In this document: positions 1 through 8,369 of the stretch, in pieces
How positions within the stretch are numbered: position 1 is the first letter of the stretch
How the letters are laid out: every line of letters begins with the position of its first letter
Assembly (NCBI GenBank): GCA_036258055.1
Contig: DATAEK010000040.1
Location: forward strand, 1-21,760
Length of the DNA stretch: 21,760 nt
Direction of reading: 5' to 3'
Origin: DATAEK01 sp036258055
GTDB taxonomy: Bacteria > Acidobacteriota > Vicinamibacteria > Vicinamibacterales > 2-12-FULL-66-21
Position numbers and translations under genes: made by a program
Notes under the pieces: generated by a model
What the model was told of the DNA's origin: nothing
Databases searched by the model: none
Seen by the model: the letters and a program-made list of their open reading frames with translations, nothing else

Positions 1-2
1 CA

Positions 3-431
3 TCCGGACCGCGGGGTATCAGCTTGATGCCCGACGGTCCGTTCAACTCGGTCATCCTGCGGGCCGCCACTCGCCCGAGCGACGTCGAGTCGGCGGTATC
101 AGCGAGCGCCGACGAGGGGGTGCATGTGTGCGTCTTCGGAAGTGAGGCGCAGGCGGCGCACACGAGGAGGGCGATGCCTGGCACGGCGAACCGGACGCGA
201 CGCCCGTTCGAACGGGGCGAAGTGTTACGCCCCACGAACGCAACTGCGCCGGAGACGAAGGGTCGCCCGTGTTTCTGGGGCACTTCACGCACGTCGGCTC
301 CAAGGCAGGGTTCGCTTGGCAAATTCGCTGTGTCCAATGAGGAGGTGGAATACCCCCTCCAACATGAACTCGTTCGCTCGCGAGGCCGCCTAACGATAGT
401 AGGCCGACCAGCCTATATCAACAGAACCTGA
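3..431 (+). other. Open stretch, possible 3' end of an unrecognised gene
   Basis: This frame is open from the left edge of the window to a stop at 429-431, so it could be the end of a gene that starts outside. Its third codon positions are GC-rich in the first part. The peptide shows no domain, membrane segment or motif that I recognise, and its second half is rich in Arg, Thr and Pro in a way typical of chance frames in high-GC DNA. The only visible internal ATG cluster is near position 24. It may equally be non-coding. Positions 432-554 between this stretch and the serine hydrolase hold nothing I can identify. Confidence 0.15.
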
Positions 432-554
432 GTTCGCGCCGCATCGCCTTGGTTGTTTTCGTAGGCACCACCAAGTGGTCGCGCGTCGCGCAGCACCTGA
501 TCGGGTCGCAGCCGCAGTCGCCGCAGCGACCCTGGCGGCTACTGGCAACAGCAG

Positions 555-1772
555 TCAGGACTTGCCCGCCTGATCGGCATATTCCCAGTCGTAAGGGACG
601 CCTGTTTCGCCGAGCACAAAGCGCACCAGATCAGCGAAGCGTGCCTCAGCGCGAACATCGTTGGCGAGCAGCAGTATGCAACGGCGACCGCGCTCCAGGC
701 AGACGAAGCTGTTGGCGGTCTGCCCGTCGTGGCCGCCTTTGTAGAATCCGCGGCCTTGGGGCCCTTCGAACACGATCACCCCCAACCCGGCCGCGAGGTC
801 TGGCCGCTGTTCGGCCTTCGGTAGATAAGGCGCGAAGTTGGGAAACTGGTGGGCCGTACCGATGTGCAGGGATGGCTTGACCATTTCGGCGCGCGCGGCC
901 ATCGACAGGCCGTCGCCCCGGACCAGCGCAGCGATGAACTTCGCCAAGTCACTGATCGTGGTGTCCATCGAGCCGGCGACGCGGACATTCGAGCGTTCGT
1001 CATGCTCCTGCGGCTCGCCCTTGTCGTTCCACCCGTCGGCCAGATTCGGCCGGAAGTCAGGGCGCCATTGCAGGCTGGTGCGCGTCATGCCCAACCGCAC
1101 GAAGATGGCGTTGGTCAGGTCCTTGAGGTCGAGGCCGAGCCCCTTGGTCCTGGCTCCCTGCTCGATGGTGAATTGCAGCAGGCTGAAGCCTTCGCCCGAG
1201 TAACTGTAGCGTGAGCCCGGGTCGAAGTGGATGCGCAGCTTCTGGTCCGGTTCGATAAACCAGAAGTTATGGAAACCCGTGGAGTGGGTCAGTGCCATGC
1301 GCGCCGTGATCCTGCGCCAGCGTTCGTCGCCGGCCAGATCGCGATAGGGGCCGTACTTGGCCAGATGCGCCTGGCCCTCGCCGTAACTGATCAGGGGCCG
1401 CTCGAGGTAGTCGGCGAGCGCCGCATCGAGATCCAACTTGCCCTGGTCCACCAACGTCAGCGTGGTGTAGGCCATCACCGTCTTGGTGAGCGATGCGCCA
1501 TACATCACCGTGTCGGTCTGGAGCGGATCGCCGTTGGCGTTGCGTGCGCCGTACGCCTGCACGTAGGCCACTCGGCCATCATCGATCACGGCGATCGCCA
1601 TGCCGTTGGCGCGTGTCTCGGCCATGGCGGCTCGCACCCGTGCATCGATCGCAGCAGCGCCGGGAAGGCCGACAATTGACGCGCTGCCCGAGAGCAGCAG
1701 CACAAGGCACAGGGCCGGACGCGTCGTTCGTGTCCGCTGCGCGTCGAACCGTTCGTCGAGCCCGCTGATCAT
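555..1772 (-). CDS. Secreted serine hydrolase, beta-lactamase class C / PBP4-like fold
   Basis: This 405-residue protein has the fold shared by class C beta-lactamases, DD-peptidases and esterases. The catalytic Ser-x-x-Lys tetrad is SLTK at residues 94-97. The Tyr motif is YSG at 191-193, with Gly where true AmpC enzymes have Asn. The third motif is HDG at 348-350, replacing KTG. A hydrophobic segment at about 19-42 after Arg residues looks like a signal peptide or membrane anchor, so it probably acts in the periplasm. The ATG is preceded by GGAGAGGA at good spacing. The HDG and YSG variants are common in the esterase/peptidase branch, so I infer hydrolysis of an ester, amide or D-peptide rather than antibiotic resistance. 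It stands alone, pointing away from the next operon. Confidence 0.85.
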   Translation of the reverse strand: MISGLDERFDAQRTRTTRPALCLVLLLSGSASIVGLPGAAAIDARVRAAMAETRANGMAIAVIDDGRVAYVQAYGARNANGDPLQTDTVMYGASLTKTVMAYTTLTLVDQGKLDLDAALADYLERPLISYGEGQAHLAKYGPYRDLAGDERWRRITARMALTHSTGFHNFWFIEPDQKLRIHFDPGSRYSYSGEGFSLLQFTIEQGARTKGLGLDLKDLTNAIFVRLGMTRTSLQWRPDFRPNLADGWNDKGEPQEHDERSNVRVAGSMDTTISDLAKFIAALVRGDGLSMAARAEMVKPSLHIGTAHQFPNFAPYLPKAEQRPDLAAGLGVIVFEGPQGRGFYKGGHDGQTANSFVCLERGRRCILLLANDVRAEARFADLVRFVLGETGVPYDWEYADQAGKS

Positions 1773-2102
1773 CCGTCCTCTCCATCGCCGGGGGCGTGGC
1801 GCGCTTCTCCAACAAGGTCATATCACGATCCTAAAACCCAGCGCTGGTTATCTCAATGTAGTCAAGCGCCATGATCGCGAGTGACCGGTTCGATTCCTGT
1901 CCGCGGTCGCGCTTGCGACGCACGGCAAGTTAATGATCGATGGCGATGAGAATCTTCGTCCGAGTGCCGCGTCTGGGTGTAGGATGCCGCCGAGTTCGGA
2001 CGTCAAATCGGAAATGTCGGTTGAGGATAGTCGGCCGCAGAAGGGAGCCTTATCCGCACTGTCGGACGGGCGAGGGCTGACGAGGGGCTGAGAACGGGCG
2101 TT
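1773..2102. other. Intergenic region, no gene seen
   Basis: This stretch lies between the start of the serine hydrolase gene and the aldehyde dehydrogenase remnant. I see no open frame with recognisable content on either strand. It should hold the promoter of the minus-strand hydrolase. A short sequence near 1884-1894 resembles a tRNA T-loop, but no tRNA can be folded around it. Confidence 0.4.
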
Positions 2103-2361
2103 ATGCTAGCCGAGAACGGCCTGATATTTCCTATCGTCCCGACTACGGCCTCCATGCCGCGATCTTCACCGAGAGCCTGCGGGATGCATTTGCGGCGGTG
2201 CGAGGTCTCGCCGCCGGCGTGGTGATCGTAAACGATTCGACCGATTACGGTCTCGACGCGATGCCGTTCGGCGGCGTCAAGCGGAGCGGCATCGGTCGCG
2301 AGGCATCCGGTTCGCCGTCCAGGAACTGACGGAAACGCGAGTCGTCTCTTTGAACCTCTAG
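2103..2361 (+). pseudogene. Aldehyde dehydrogenase C-terminal remnant, frameshifted
   Basis: From 2141 the plus strand reads DYGLHAAIFTES, continues to VVIVNDSTDYGLD and then to AMPFGGVKRSGIGRE, which is the conserved C-terminal part of the NAD(P)-dependent aldehyde dehydrogenase superfamily. At about 2302-2304 one G seems lost from a GGG. Restoring it continues the family signature as G-IRFAVQELTETRVVSLNL with a stop at 2359-2361. Upstream, a third phase from 2103 reads MLAENGLIFPIVP, which weakly resembles the EEIFGPVLPIV element and would imply a further small deletion near 2138. The catalytic Cys and Glu and the whole NAD domain are absent. The stop overlaps the Shine-Dalgarno of the TonB receptor, so the intact gene was probably its operon partner. 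The 2141-2361 part is secure; the 2103-2140 part is tentative. Confidence 0.8.
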
Positions 2362-2365
2362 GAGG
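2360..2365 (+). promoter_or_regulatory. Shine-Dalgarno AGGAGG of the TonB receptor
   Basis: A perfect AGGAGG sits six bases before the ATG at 2372 and fixes that start. It overlaps the stop codon of the aldehyde dehydrogenase remnant, an arrangement typical of genes that were translated from one message. Confidence 0.85.
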
Positions 2366-2371
2366 TCGATC

Positions 2372-5233
2372 ATGCGCGAATCTTGTCGGCGCGTCCCCGC
2401 GATCGTTGCCGCGCTCGCTCTGCTGACCGCGTCGGCGGCGTTCGCGCAAACGAGCCTCGCGACAGTCCGCGGGAAGGTGACAGACGAGCAGGGCGGCATG
2501 CTGCCCGGCGCGACGGTCACCGCACGTCAGGTCGAAACCAACACGACGCGCAGCAGCGTCTCCGGATCACTTGGACAGTACTTCCTGTCCAGTCTGCCGG
2601 CGGGCACCTACGAAATCACGGTCGAGCTGTCCGGCTTCTCGCCCGCACGACGGTCGGGCGTGGTGCTGCGCGTCGGCGAGGCAGCCGACGTCGATTTCGT
2701 GCTGGGAGTGGGGGCCGTTCAGGAGAGCGTGACAGTGGCCGGACAGGCCGCGCTGGTCGAGACGCAGCACGTCCTCGGCACCTTCATCGATCCGAAGCGC
2801 GTCGACAGCCTCCCAACGCTGAACCGCAACTTCGCGGATCTCGCGCTGCTCGCGCCAGGCGTGACCTCCACCGGCACTTCGTCGATGGGCTTCTCTGCGT
2901 CGGGCCAGCACCAGTACCAGAACAACGTGTACGTCGACGGCGCCACCAACGCGATGCAGTTCTACGGCACGCAGGCCGATTCGTACCCGCAGGACTGGAT
3001 TCAGGAATTCCGGGTGATGACGAACGGCTACTCGGCGGAATTCGGCAACGCGTCAGGAGCGGTGCTGAACGTCATCACCCGCAGCGGCGCCAACAACGTG
3101 AAGGGCCGTGCCTACGGATTCTTCCAGAACGGCAAATTCAACAGCCCGCCGTACTCCGGACACTACACCAACGGCGTGCCGGTGTTCCTCGACACGACAC
3201 CGTCGTATAACCAGCATCGGATCGGCGGGTTTCTCGGCGGCCCGATTGTCACGGACAAGCTGTTTTACTTCGGCGGCTTCGAGAGCCTGGACAACGACGC
3301 GACGACGAGCCTGTCGATCTCCGAATACTGGCGCAACCAGGGCATCGCCTCGATCATTCCGACCAGCAACACGCGACGGCCGTTCCTCCTCAAAGGCGAC
3401 TGGAACATCAACAAGAACAACCGGCTGCTCCTCCGTTACGACCGGACCATTCAGCAGGACACCAACTGCAGCGGGCAGGGCGGCGACGGCTGCAACAGCT
3501 CGCCGAACTGGACGCTCGAAAAGCGCGCGACGTTCGACGGTCCGCTGTGGAGCGCGCTCGGCAACTGGACGACCACGCTCAGCAACCATGCATTCAACGA
3601 AGCGCGCGTCTACTACGGCGTCAACAAGCTGATCATTACGTCGAACCTTGCCGGCAAGTACGGCGATGCGCTCATCAACGACATCGCGAATCGCGGGCTC
3701 TACTCGGAGAAGAATTACCCTGGCGCGGCGTTCGGCTCGAGCGTGACCGGCGGACTCGAAGGCGAGACCAATCTCTACTTCACCGACAACCTCACGTTCC
3801 TGAAGGGCAAGCACCAGTTCAAGATGGGCGGCCAGCTGGCGTACGTCACGATGTACATGGATATCGACGGCTCGCAGAAGGCGCGTTGGGGCTTCACCTC
3901 GGATCGTGTCTTCAACATCAACGATCCGGCGAGCTATCCGACGACGCTGTCGCTGGCGATCGGGACGGCGAAGGACACCGAGGGCCACTGGAATGGCGGC
4001 ATTTTCGCGCAGGACTCGTGGCAGCTTCGAGACGATCTGACGCTCAATCTCGGCATCCGCTACGACGTTGACAACAGCATCCTCACCGGGAACCAGTTCG
4101 TCGACAGCTACAATCAGCGGTTCGTCAGCGCGTTCGGCGGCGCGGCGCCGCTCACGAAGGTCACACGCGATCTCAACAACGTCGCTCCGCGGCTCGGGTT
4201 CGTCTGGGTGCCGACCGAGAGCCGGCGCACCACGATCCGCGGCAGCGGCGGGATCTTCTACGACCAGTCGCATTTCAACTACAACGACGTCTACATCAAT
4301 CAGACGCTCCTCGCGGTGCGGCGCTACTCGTTCAACGCGAACGACTCGACGACGAACCCGTTCTTCAATCCGGCGGATCCGGCGGGCAGCGCGCTGGCAC
4401 TGCGGGCGTTCCTCGCGAAGAACTTCCCCGACTGGCCCGACTTTTCCCAGCTCGGGCCCGGCGGTCAGTTCGTCAACGGGATGGATCCTGGCTTCCGCAT
4501 TCCGTACACGATCCAATTCACCGGGGGCTTCACGCACGAATTCACGGGAAGGCTGTTCGTCCAAGCGGATTACGTGGGCTCGCGCGGAAAGGACGCGGTC
4601 ATCTCGCGCAACGTCAACGTGCAGCAGGTGGACGGCCGCTTCGTGATCATCGATCCGCGGTTCAGCAGCTTCTCGCTGTTTCAGAACCGCGGATTCATCG
4701 ATTACAACGCGCTGCAGACGCGCGCCGAGCACCGCGGGGTGAAGCTGCAGGCCGGCGTGTCATACACGCTGGCGAAGACGTTCTCGAATACGCTGGCGAC
4801 CGGCGTCGGTGGGGGAGCGGCGACCAATCCGCTCGACCTGTCGATCGATGAAGGTCCGGCCAACGAGGATCGACGGCACAATCTCGTGCTCGACGGATCG
4901 TATCTGTTTCCGCTCGACTTCCAGCTCGCGGGCATCTACAAGTACGCGAGCCCGCTGCCCTACAGCGTCACCAGCGCGACGGTCGTCTTCGCGAGGCCCG
5001 AGCCGCGCGGATCGCACCGCGGCGACAACTACCGGACGATGAACCTCCGCATCAGCAAGATCTTCAAGTTCGGCAGCCGTCTGTCGGCAACCGGATTCTG
5101 GGAAGTCTTCAACCTGTTCAATACCGACAACTTCACGAGCTTCCAGGGCAGCCTGCAGTCGTCGCAGTTCGGCCAGCCGCAGGCCGAGTTCCCGAAGCGG
5201 CAGCAGCAGTTCGGGTTCAAAGTGGATTTCTGA
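2372..5233 (+). CDS. TonB-dependent receptor with N-terminal carboxypeptidase-regulatory domain (Oar-like)
   Basis: This 953-residue outer-membrane protein starts with a signal peptide (about 1-26, ending AAFAQ). A CarboxypepD_reg-like beta-sandwich follows at about 30-113, with the typical DEQGGMLPGATVT and LPAGTYEI elements. The plug domain covers about 125-237 (YQNNVYVDGATN, IQEFRVMTNGYSAEFG, GAVLNVITRSG). The rest is the beta-barrel, ending in Phe as outer-membrane proteins do. Near the C-terminus are the DEGPANEDRRHN and FPKRQQQFGF motifs usual in acidobacterial members. The family moves large substrates, such as peptides or oligosaccharides, across the outer membrane using TonB energy; the substrate here cannot be read from sequence. 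Its length is somewhat short for this subfamily but no domain is missing. Two hydrolases follow within about 100 bases, so it probably imports what they cut. Confidence 0.93.
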   Translation: MRESCRRVPAIVAALALLTASAAFAQTSLATVRGKVTDEQGGMLPGATVTARQVETNTTRSSVSGSLGQYFLSSLPAGTYEITVELSGFSPARRSGVVLRVGEAADVDFVLGVGAVQESVTVAGQAALVETQHVLGTFIDPKRVDSLPTLNRNFADLALLAPGVTSTGTSSMGFSASGQHQYQNNVYVDGATNAMQFYGTQADSYPQDWIQEFRVMTNGYSAEFGNASGAVLNVITRSGANNVKGRAYGFFQNGKFNSPPYSGHYTNGVPVFLDTTPSYNQHRIGGFLGGPIVTDKLFYFGGFESLDNDATTSLSISEYWRNQGIASIIPTSNTRRPFLLKGDWNINKNNRLLLRYDRTIQQDTNCSGQGGDGCNSSPNWTLEKRATFDGPLWSALGNWTTTLSNHAFNEARVYYGVNKLIITSNLAGKYGDALINDIANRGLYSEKNYPGAAFGSSVTGGLEGETNLYFTDNLTFLKGKHQFKMGGQLAYVTMYMDIDGSQKARWGFTSDRVFNINDPASYPTTLSLAIGTAKDTEGHWNGGIFAQDSWQLRDDLTLNLGIRYDVDNSILTGNQFVDSYNQRFVSAFGGAAPLTKVTRDLNNVAPRLGFVWVPTESRRTTIRGSGGIFYDQSHFNYNDVYINQTLLAVRRYSFNANDSTTNPFFNPADPAGSALALRAFLAKNFPDWPDFSQLGPGGQFVNGMDPGFRIPYTIQFTGGFTHEFTGRLFVQADYVGSRGKDAVISRNVNVQQVDGRFVIIDPRFSSFSLFQNRGFIDYNALQTRAEHRGVKLQAGVSYTLAKTFSNTLATGVGGGAATNPLDLSIDEGPANEDRRHNLVLDGSYLFPLDFQLAGIYKYASPLPYSVTSATVVFARPEPRGSHRGDNYRTMNLRISKIFKFGSRLSATGFWEVFNLFNTDNFTSFQGSLQSSQFGQPQAEFPKRQQQFGFKVDF

Positions 5234-5323
5234 ACCGCGATCTGCCAAGAAAACACGAACGCCCAAATGGGTGTCGTGCTGTCGTGAGTTCGTGGCTGAA
5301 CACTGGCGATCTAACGGAACCTC

Positions 5324-5330
5324 GAAGGAG
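5324..5330 (+). promoter_or_regulatory. Shine-Dalgarno GAAGGAG of the amidohydrolase
   Basis: GAAGGAG ends immediately before an ATG at 5331 and six bases before a second in-frame ATG at 5337. The spacing favours 5337, which also gives a clean signal peptide. An upstream in-frame ATG at 5271 is therefore unlikely to be used. Confidence 0.7.
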
Positions 5331-5336
5331 ATGTTG

Positions 5337-6677
5337 ATGAGGCGAACGACGTCGCTCACTGCTGCGTTGCTGACGCTCGCTCTGCCGCTCGCGGCGCAGC
5401 AGCAGCGCGTTCCTCCTCAGGCCTCGCCGGCCGCGGCGGTCGCGATCAAAGCCGGACGCCTGATTGACCCCGAAGCGGGTACGGCGGCGGCGAACCAGAC
5501 AATCGTCGTCGAGGACGGCAAGATCGCCGCGGTCGGCGCGAACGTCGCGATTCCGCCCGGCGCGCAAGTGATCGATCTGTCGAACCTGACCGTCCTGCCC
5601 GGCCTCGTCGAAGCGCACAACCATCTGACGATGACGCTGGTCGAGGCCGTGCCGCTTTACGGCAGCGCGCCGAAGTTCAGCGACCGCGTGTTCGACTCCT
5701 CGCCGCTCCTCGAGATGTTCGTTACCGACACGACCGCGTACCGCGCGCTCCAAGGCGCCGGCAACGCGTTCACGCTGCTCGACCATGGATTCACCCTCGA
5801 GCGCGATCTGGGCAACAGCGGTCTGTACGCCGACACCGCGCTGCGGCAGGCCATCGAGGCCGGCTGGATTCCCGGTCCGACGATCGTCAATTCGGGGATC
5901 ATCATCGGCGGCTTCGGCGGCCAGTTCCATGAAAATGCCGAGCGGTCCGATCTGATCTACCCGGAGTACATGAACGCCGACACCAACGACGAGATCGCGA
6001 AAGCGATCCGCAAGAACGTGCACTACGGGGCCAAGGTGATCAAGGTCTGCGTCGACTGCGAAGGCTATCCGTACAGCGTCGAGCAGATGAAGTTCTTCGT
6101 GTCGGAAGCCGCGAATGCCGGCTTGAAAGTCGCCTGTCACGTGCAGACCGAACGGGGCGCCCGCAATGCCATCGAGGCCGGGGTGTGGTCGATCGAGCAT
6201 GGACGTGCGCTTACCGACGAGCTACTGCAGATGATGAAGGCGAAGGACATGTTTCGCGTGGGCACGGATTTCCCGATGACGGCCTATCGCGGGAACAAGG
6301 CGGCCTTCGAGCGGACGGTCGATCGCCTCAAAGCGGCGTACCGGATTGGCGTCAAGAGCGTGTTCTCGACCGACTTCGACTACTACGTCCCGGGGATGAC
6401 GCGCGGCGATGAAGTGATCGACGGGCTGATCACGTGGAAGGCCGCCGGAATCCAGGCCAAAGATATTCTCAAGGCGATGACGACGTATGGCTACCAGGTC
6501 CTACAGGTCGAGCAGCAGCGCGGCCCGATCAAGGTGGGGCTCGCTGCGGATATCATCGCCGTCAAGGGCGATCCGCTCGCCGACATCGACGCGCTCCGGA
6601 CGGTCGACTTCGTGATGAAGGACGGAAAGGTGTTCAAGCAGAACGGCGTCGCGACGCCGTCGAAGTTCTATAAGTAG
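5337..6677 (+). CDS. Secreted metal-dependent amidohydrolase (imidazolonepropionase/prolidase-like)
   Basis: From ATG 5337 the protein is 446 residues. A signal peptide covers about 1-22 (hydrophobic LTAALLTLALPLAA). The amidohydrolase N-terminal strand motif is LPGLVEAHNHL, with metal ligands His94 and His96. Other expected ligands are Lys236 (GAKVIKV, probably the carbamylated bridging Lys), His268 (VACHVQ), His288 (SIEHG) and Asp346 (FSTDFD). The closing beta-sandwich reads KVGLAADIIAVKGDPL. This set fits the COG1228 group, which includes imidazolonepropionase and Xaa-Arg or Xaa-Pro dipeptidase-like enzymes. The signal peptide argues for a periplasmic hydrolase of dipeptides or N-acyl/N-carbamoyl compounds rather than cytosolic histidine breakdown. 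It lies 103 bases after the receptor and 69 before the M28 peptidase, so probably one operon. The exact substrate is open. Confidence 0.9.
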   Translation: MRRTTSLTAALLTLALPLAAQQQRVPPQASPAAAVAIKAGRLIDPEAGTAAANQTIVVEDGKIAAVGANVAIPPGAQVIDLSNLTVLPGLVEAHNHLTMTLVEAVPLYGSAPKFSDRVFDSSPLLEMFVTDTTAYRALQGAGNAFTLLDHGFTLERDLGNSGLYADTALRQAIEAGWIPGPTIVNSGIIIGGFGGQFHENAERSDLIYPEYMNADTNDEIAKAIRKNVHYGAKVIKVCVDCEGYPYSVEQMKFFVSEAANAGLKVACHVQTERGARNAIEAGVWSIEHGRALTDELLQMMKAKDMFRVGTDFPMTAYRGNKAAFERTVDRLKAAYRIGVKSVFSTDFDYYVPGMTRGDEVIDGLITWKAAGIQAKDILKAMTTYGYQVLQVEQQRGPIKVGLAADIIAVKGDPLADIDALRTVDFVMKDGKVFKQNGVATPSKFYK

Positions 6678-6735
6678 CTCGCCTGAATGTTCGGGATACA
6701 TACGAGCATCGGTAGCGCGAGACTTTGGCCGAGCG

Positions 6736-6742
6736 TAAGGAG
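6736..6742 (+). promoter_or_regulatory. Shine-Dalgarno TAAGGAG of the M28 peptidase
   Basis: TAAGGAG lies four bases before the ATG at 6747 and selects it over an in-frame ATG at 6687. The shorter protein begins with a normal signal peptide. Confidence 0.7.
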
Positions 6743-6746
6743 ACAT

Positions 6747-8336
6747 ATGGTCCGCCGAACGGTTGCCGCTATCGTCGCATGCCTGATCGCGGCTGCGGTC
6801 GTCCATACACAGGACGCCGGCAAGCTCGATTACACGACGCTCGGCAAGATCCGCGATGAAGGACTGAATCGATCACAGGCGCTCGATCACGTGAGCTGGC
6901 TTTCAGACGTGTACGGACCGCGCCTGCAGGGCTCGCCGGCCATGCGGCAGGCGGCGGAATGGGTCGAGAAAAGGCTGACCGCGTGGGGCCTCGCTAACGT
7001 CCACCAGGAGAAGTGGCCGTTCGGCAAAGGGTGGGCGCTGCTTCGCTTCAGCGCCAACATGATCGAGCCGCAGGTACAGCCGCTCATCGGCGTGCCCCGC
7101 TCGTGGACGCCCGGCACGAACGGCGTCGTCACGGCCGAGGTCATTCGCGTCGACATTCACTCCGACGCCGACTTCGAAAAATATCGCGGCAAGCTCGCCG
7201 GCAAGATCGTGCTCACGCAGCCGGCGCGCGAAGTGAAGATGCTCGAAGGCACGGTGGTCCAGCGCTGGAACGATGCGCTCCTCAAGGAAGCCATGACGAT
7301 GCCCATTCCGGCTCCGCAGGCGCCGGAGCCGCCGCCGCAGCGGCCGACGCTCGCCGATCGGATCCAGCAGTTTTTCGTGGACGAGCACGTCGTCGCGGCG
7401 CTGGATCGCGGAAGCGACGCGTATCTCGTACCCGGCGACAACCAGATGTCGTGGCGGACGCAGCGGACCGACGGCGGCACGATCTTCCCGAGCGCACCAG
7501 GCTCGCGCGACGGCGGAAACATCGTTCCGTCGGTCACGCTCGCCGTCGAACACTACAACCGGATGATTCGCGTCCTCGACAAGGGCATTCCCGTGAAGGT
7601 GGAGCTGGACGTCCGGACGCAGTTCCTCGAGGAGACGGAGCCGAACGGTTTCAATGTCCTTGCCGATCTGCCCGGGACCGATCCGTCAGGCGAGTTCGTG
7701 CTGCTTGGCGCACACCTCGACGGTGTGGGCACCGGCACCGGCGCGACCGACAATGCCGCCGGCGTGGCCGTCATGATGGAAGCGATGCGGATCCTGAAAG
7801 CCGTCGGCGCCAAGCCGCGGCGCACCATCCGGCTCGGTCTCTGGGGTGGAGAAGAGGAAGGGCTTCTGGGCTCGAAGGCGTACGTGCAGGCGCACCTCGC
7901 CGATCCGAAATCGATGGTCCTCAAGCCCGAGCACCAGAAGATCTCTGCCTATTACAACATCGACAACGGTACCGGCCGCATCCACGGCGTCTGGATGCAA
8001 GGCAACCTCGCCGTCGTTCCGGTATTCGAGGAATGGATCATGCCGCTGCGTGATTTCGAAGTGACGACGCTCACGCCGCAGTCGGTCCGGGGCTCCGATT
8101 ACTTGTCGTTCGACGACGTGGGGATTCCCGCGTTCCAGTTCATGCAGGACCGGCTGGAGTACAACTCGCGGACACATCATTCGAACATGGACGTCGTCGA
8201 TCGCGTGCAGCGCGAGGATCTCGTGCAGATGTCGGTGGTGGTGGCGAGCTTTGCGTACAACACGGCGATGCGCGAGGAAAAGCTGCCGCGAAAACCGCTG
8301 CCGGCGCCGCAGGCGCCGAACAAATCGACGCGGTAG
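6747..8336 (+). CDS. Secreted M28 family zinc aminopeptidase/carboxypeptidase
   Basis: The 529-residue protein has a signal peptide at about 1-21 and a C-terminal M28 domain. The two-zinc site is complete: His323 and Asp325 (GAHLDG), Asp335 (TDNAAG), Glu369-Glu370 (GGEEEG), Asp406 (NIDNGTG) and His478 (HSNMD). The region from about 125 to 265 lies where M28 enzymes carry a protease-associated (PA) insert, and it includes a proline-rich linker at about 187-200. M28 enzymes remove residues from peptide ends; the layout is closest to the carboxypeptidase Q / aminopeptidase Y group. It follows the amidohydrolase closely and precedes the VCBS protein by only a few dozen bases. I infer that it works in the periplasm on material brought in by the receptor. 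Family assignment is firm; end specificity is not. Confidence 0.92.
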   Translation: MVRRTVAAIVACLIAAAVVHTQDAGKLDYTTLGKIRDEGLNRSQALDHVSWLSDVYGPRLQGSPAMRQAAEWVEKRLTAWGLANVHQEKWPFGKGWALLRFSANMIEPQVQPLIGVPRSWTPGTNGVVTAEVIRVDIHSDADFEKYRGKLAGKIVLTQPAREVKMLEGTVVQRWNDALLKEAMTMPIPAPQAPEPPPQRPTLADRIQQFFVDEHVVAALDRGSDAYLVPGDNQMSWRTQRTDGGTIFPSAPGSRDGGNIVPSVTLAVEHYNRMIRVLDKGIPVKVELDVRTQFLEETEPNGFNVLADLPGTDPSGEFVLLGAHLDGVGTGTGATDNAAGVAVMMEAMRILKAVGAKPRRTIRLGLWGGEEEGLLGSKAYVQAHLADPKSMVLKPEHQKISAYYNIDNGTGRIHGVWMQGNLAVVPVFEEWIMPLRDFEVTTLTPQSVRGSDYLSFDDVGIPAFQFMQDRLEYNSRTHHSNMDVVDRVQREDLVQMSVVVASFAYNTAMREEKLPRKPLPAPQAPNKSTR

Positions 8337-8369
8337 GGGCGGGCCGGAGTGTCCGCCCGGGATTACGCG

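Noticed and set aside
203..216. Perfect 14-base palindrome CCCGTTCGAACGGG
   Set aside because: About one such palindrome is expected by chance in a window of this size, and nothing around it gives it a role.
385..470. GCCTAAC near 388-394 resembles the first simple site of an integron attC
   Set aside because: No matching GTTRRRY site lies at the right distance downstream, and there are no cassettes or integrase in view.
555..1772. Reading the serine hydrolase as an antibiotic beta-lactamase
   Set aside because: The YSG and HDG motifs replace the YxN and KTG of true class C beta-lactamases, and these variants are common in esterase/peptidase relatives.
1836..1911. GGTTCGATTCC near 1884-1894 looks like a tRNA T-loop
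   Set aside because: The T-stem has a mismatch, and no matching acceptor strand, D-arm or anticodon arm can be laid out upstream.
3053..4732. Long minus-strand open frame opposite the TonB receptor
   Set aside because: It is Arg/Val/Glu-rich shadow coding caused by strong GC3 bias in the receptor gene and shows no domain.
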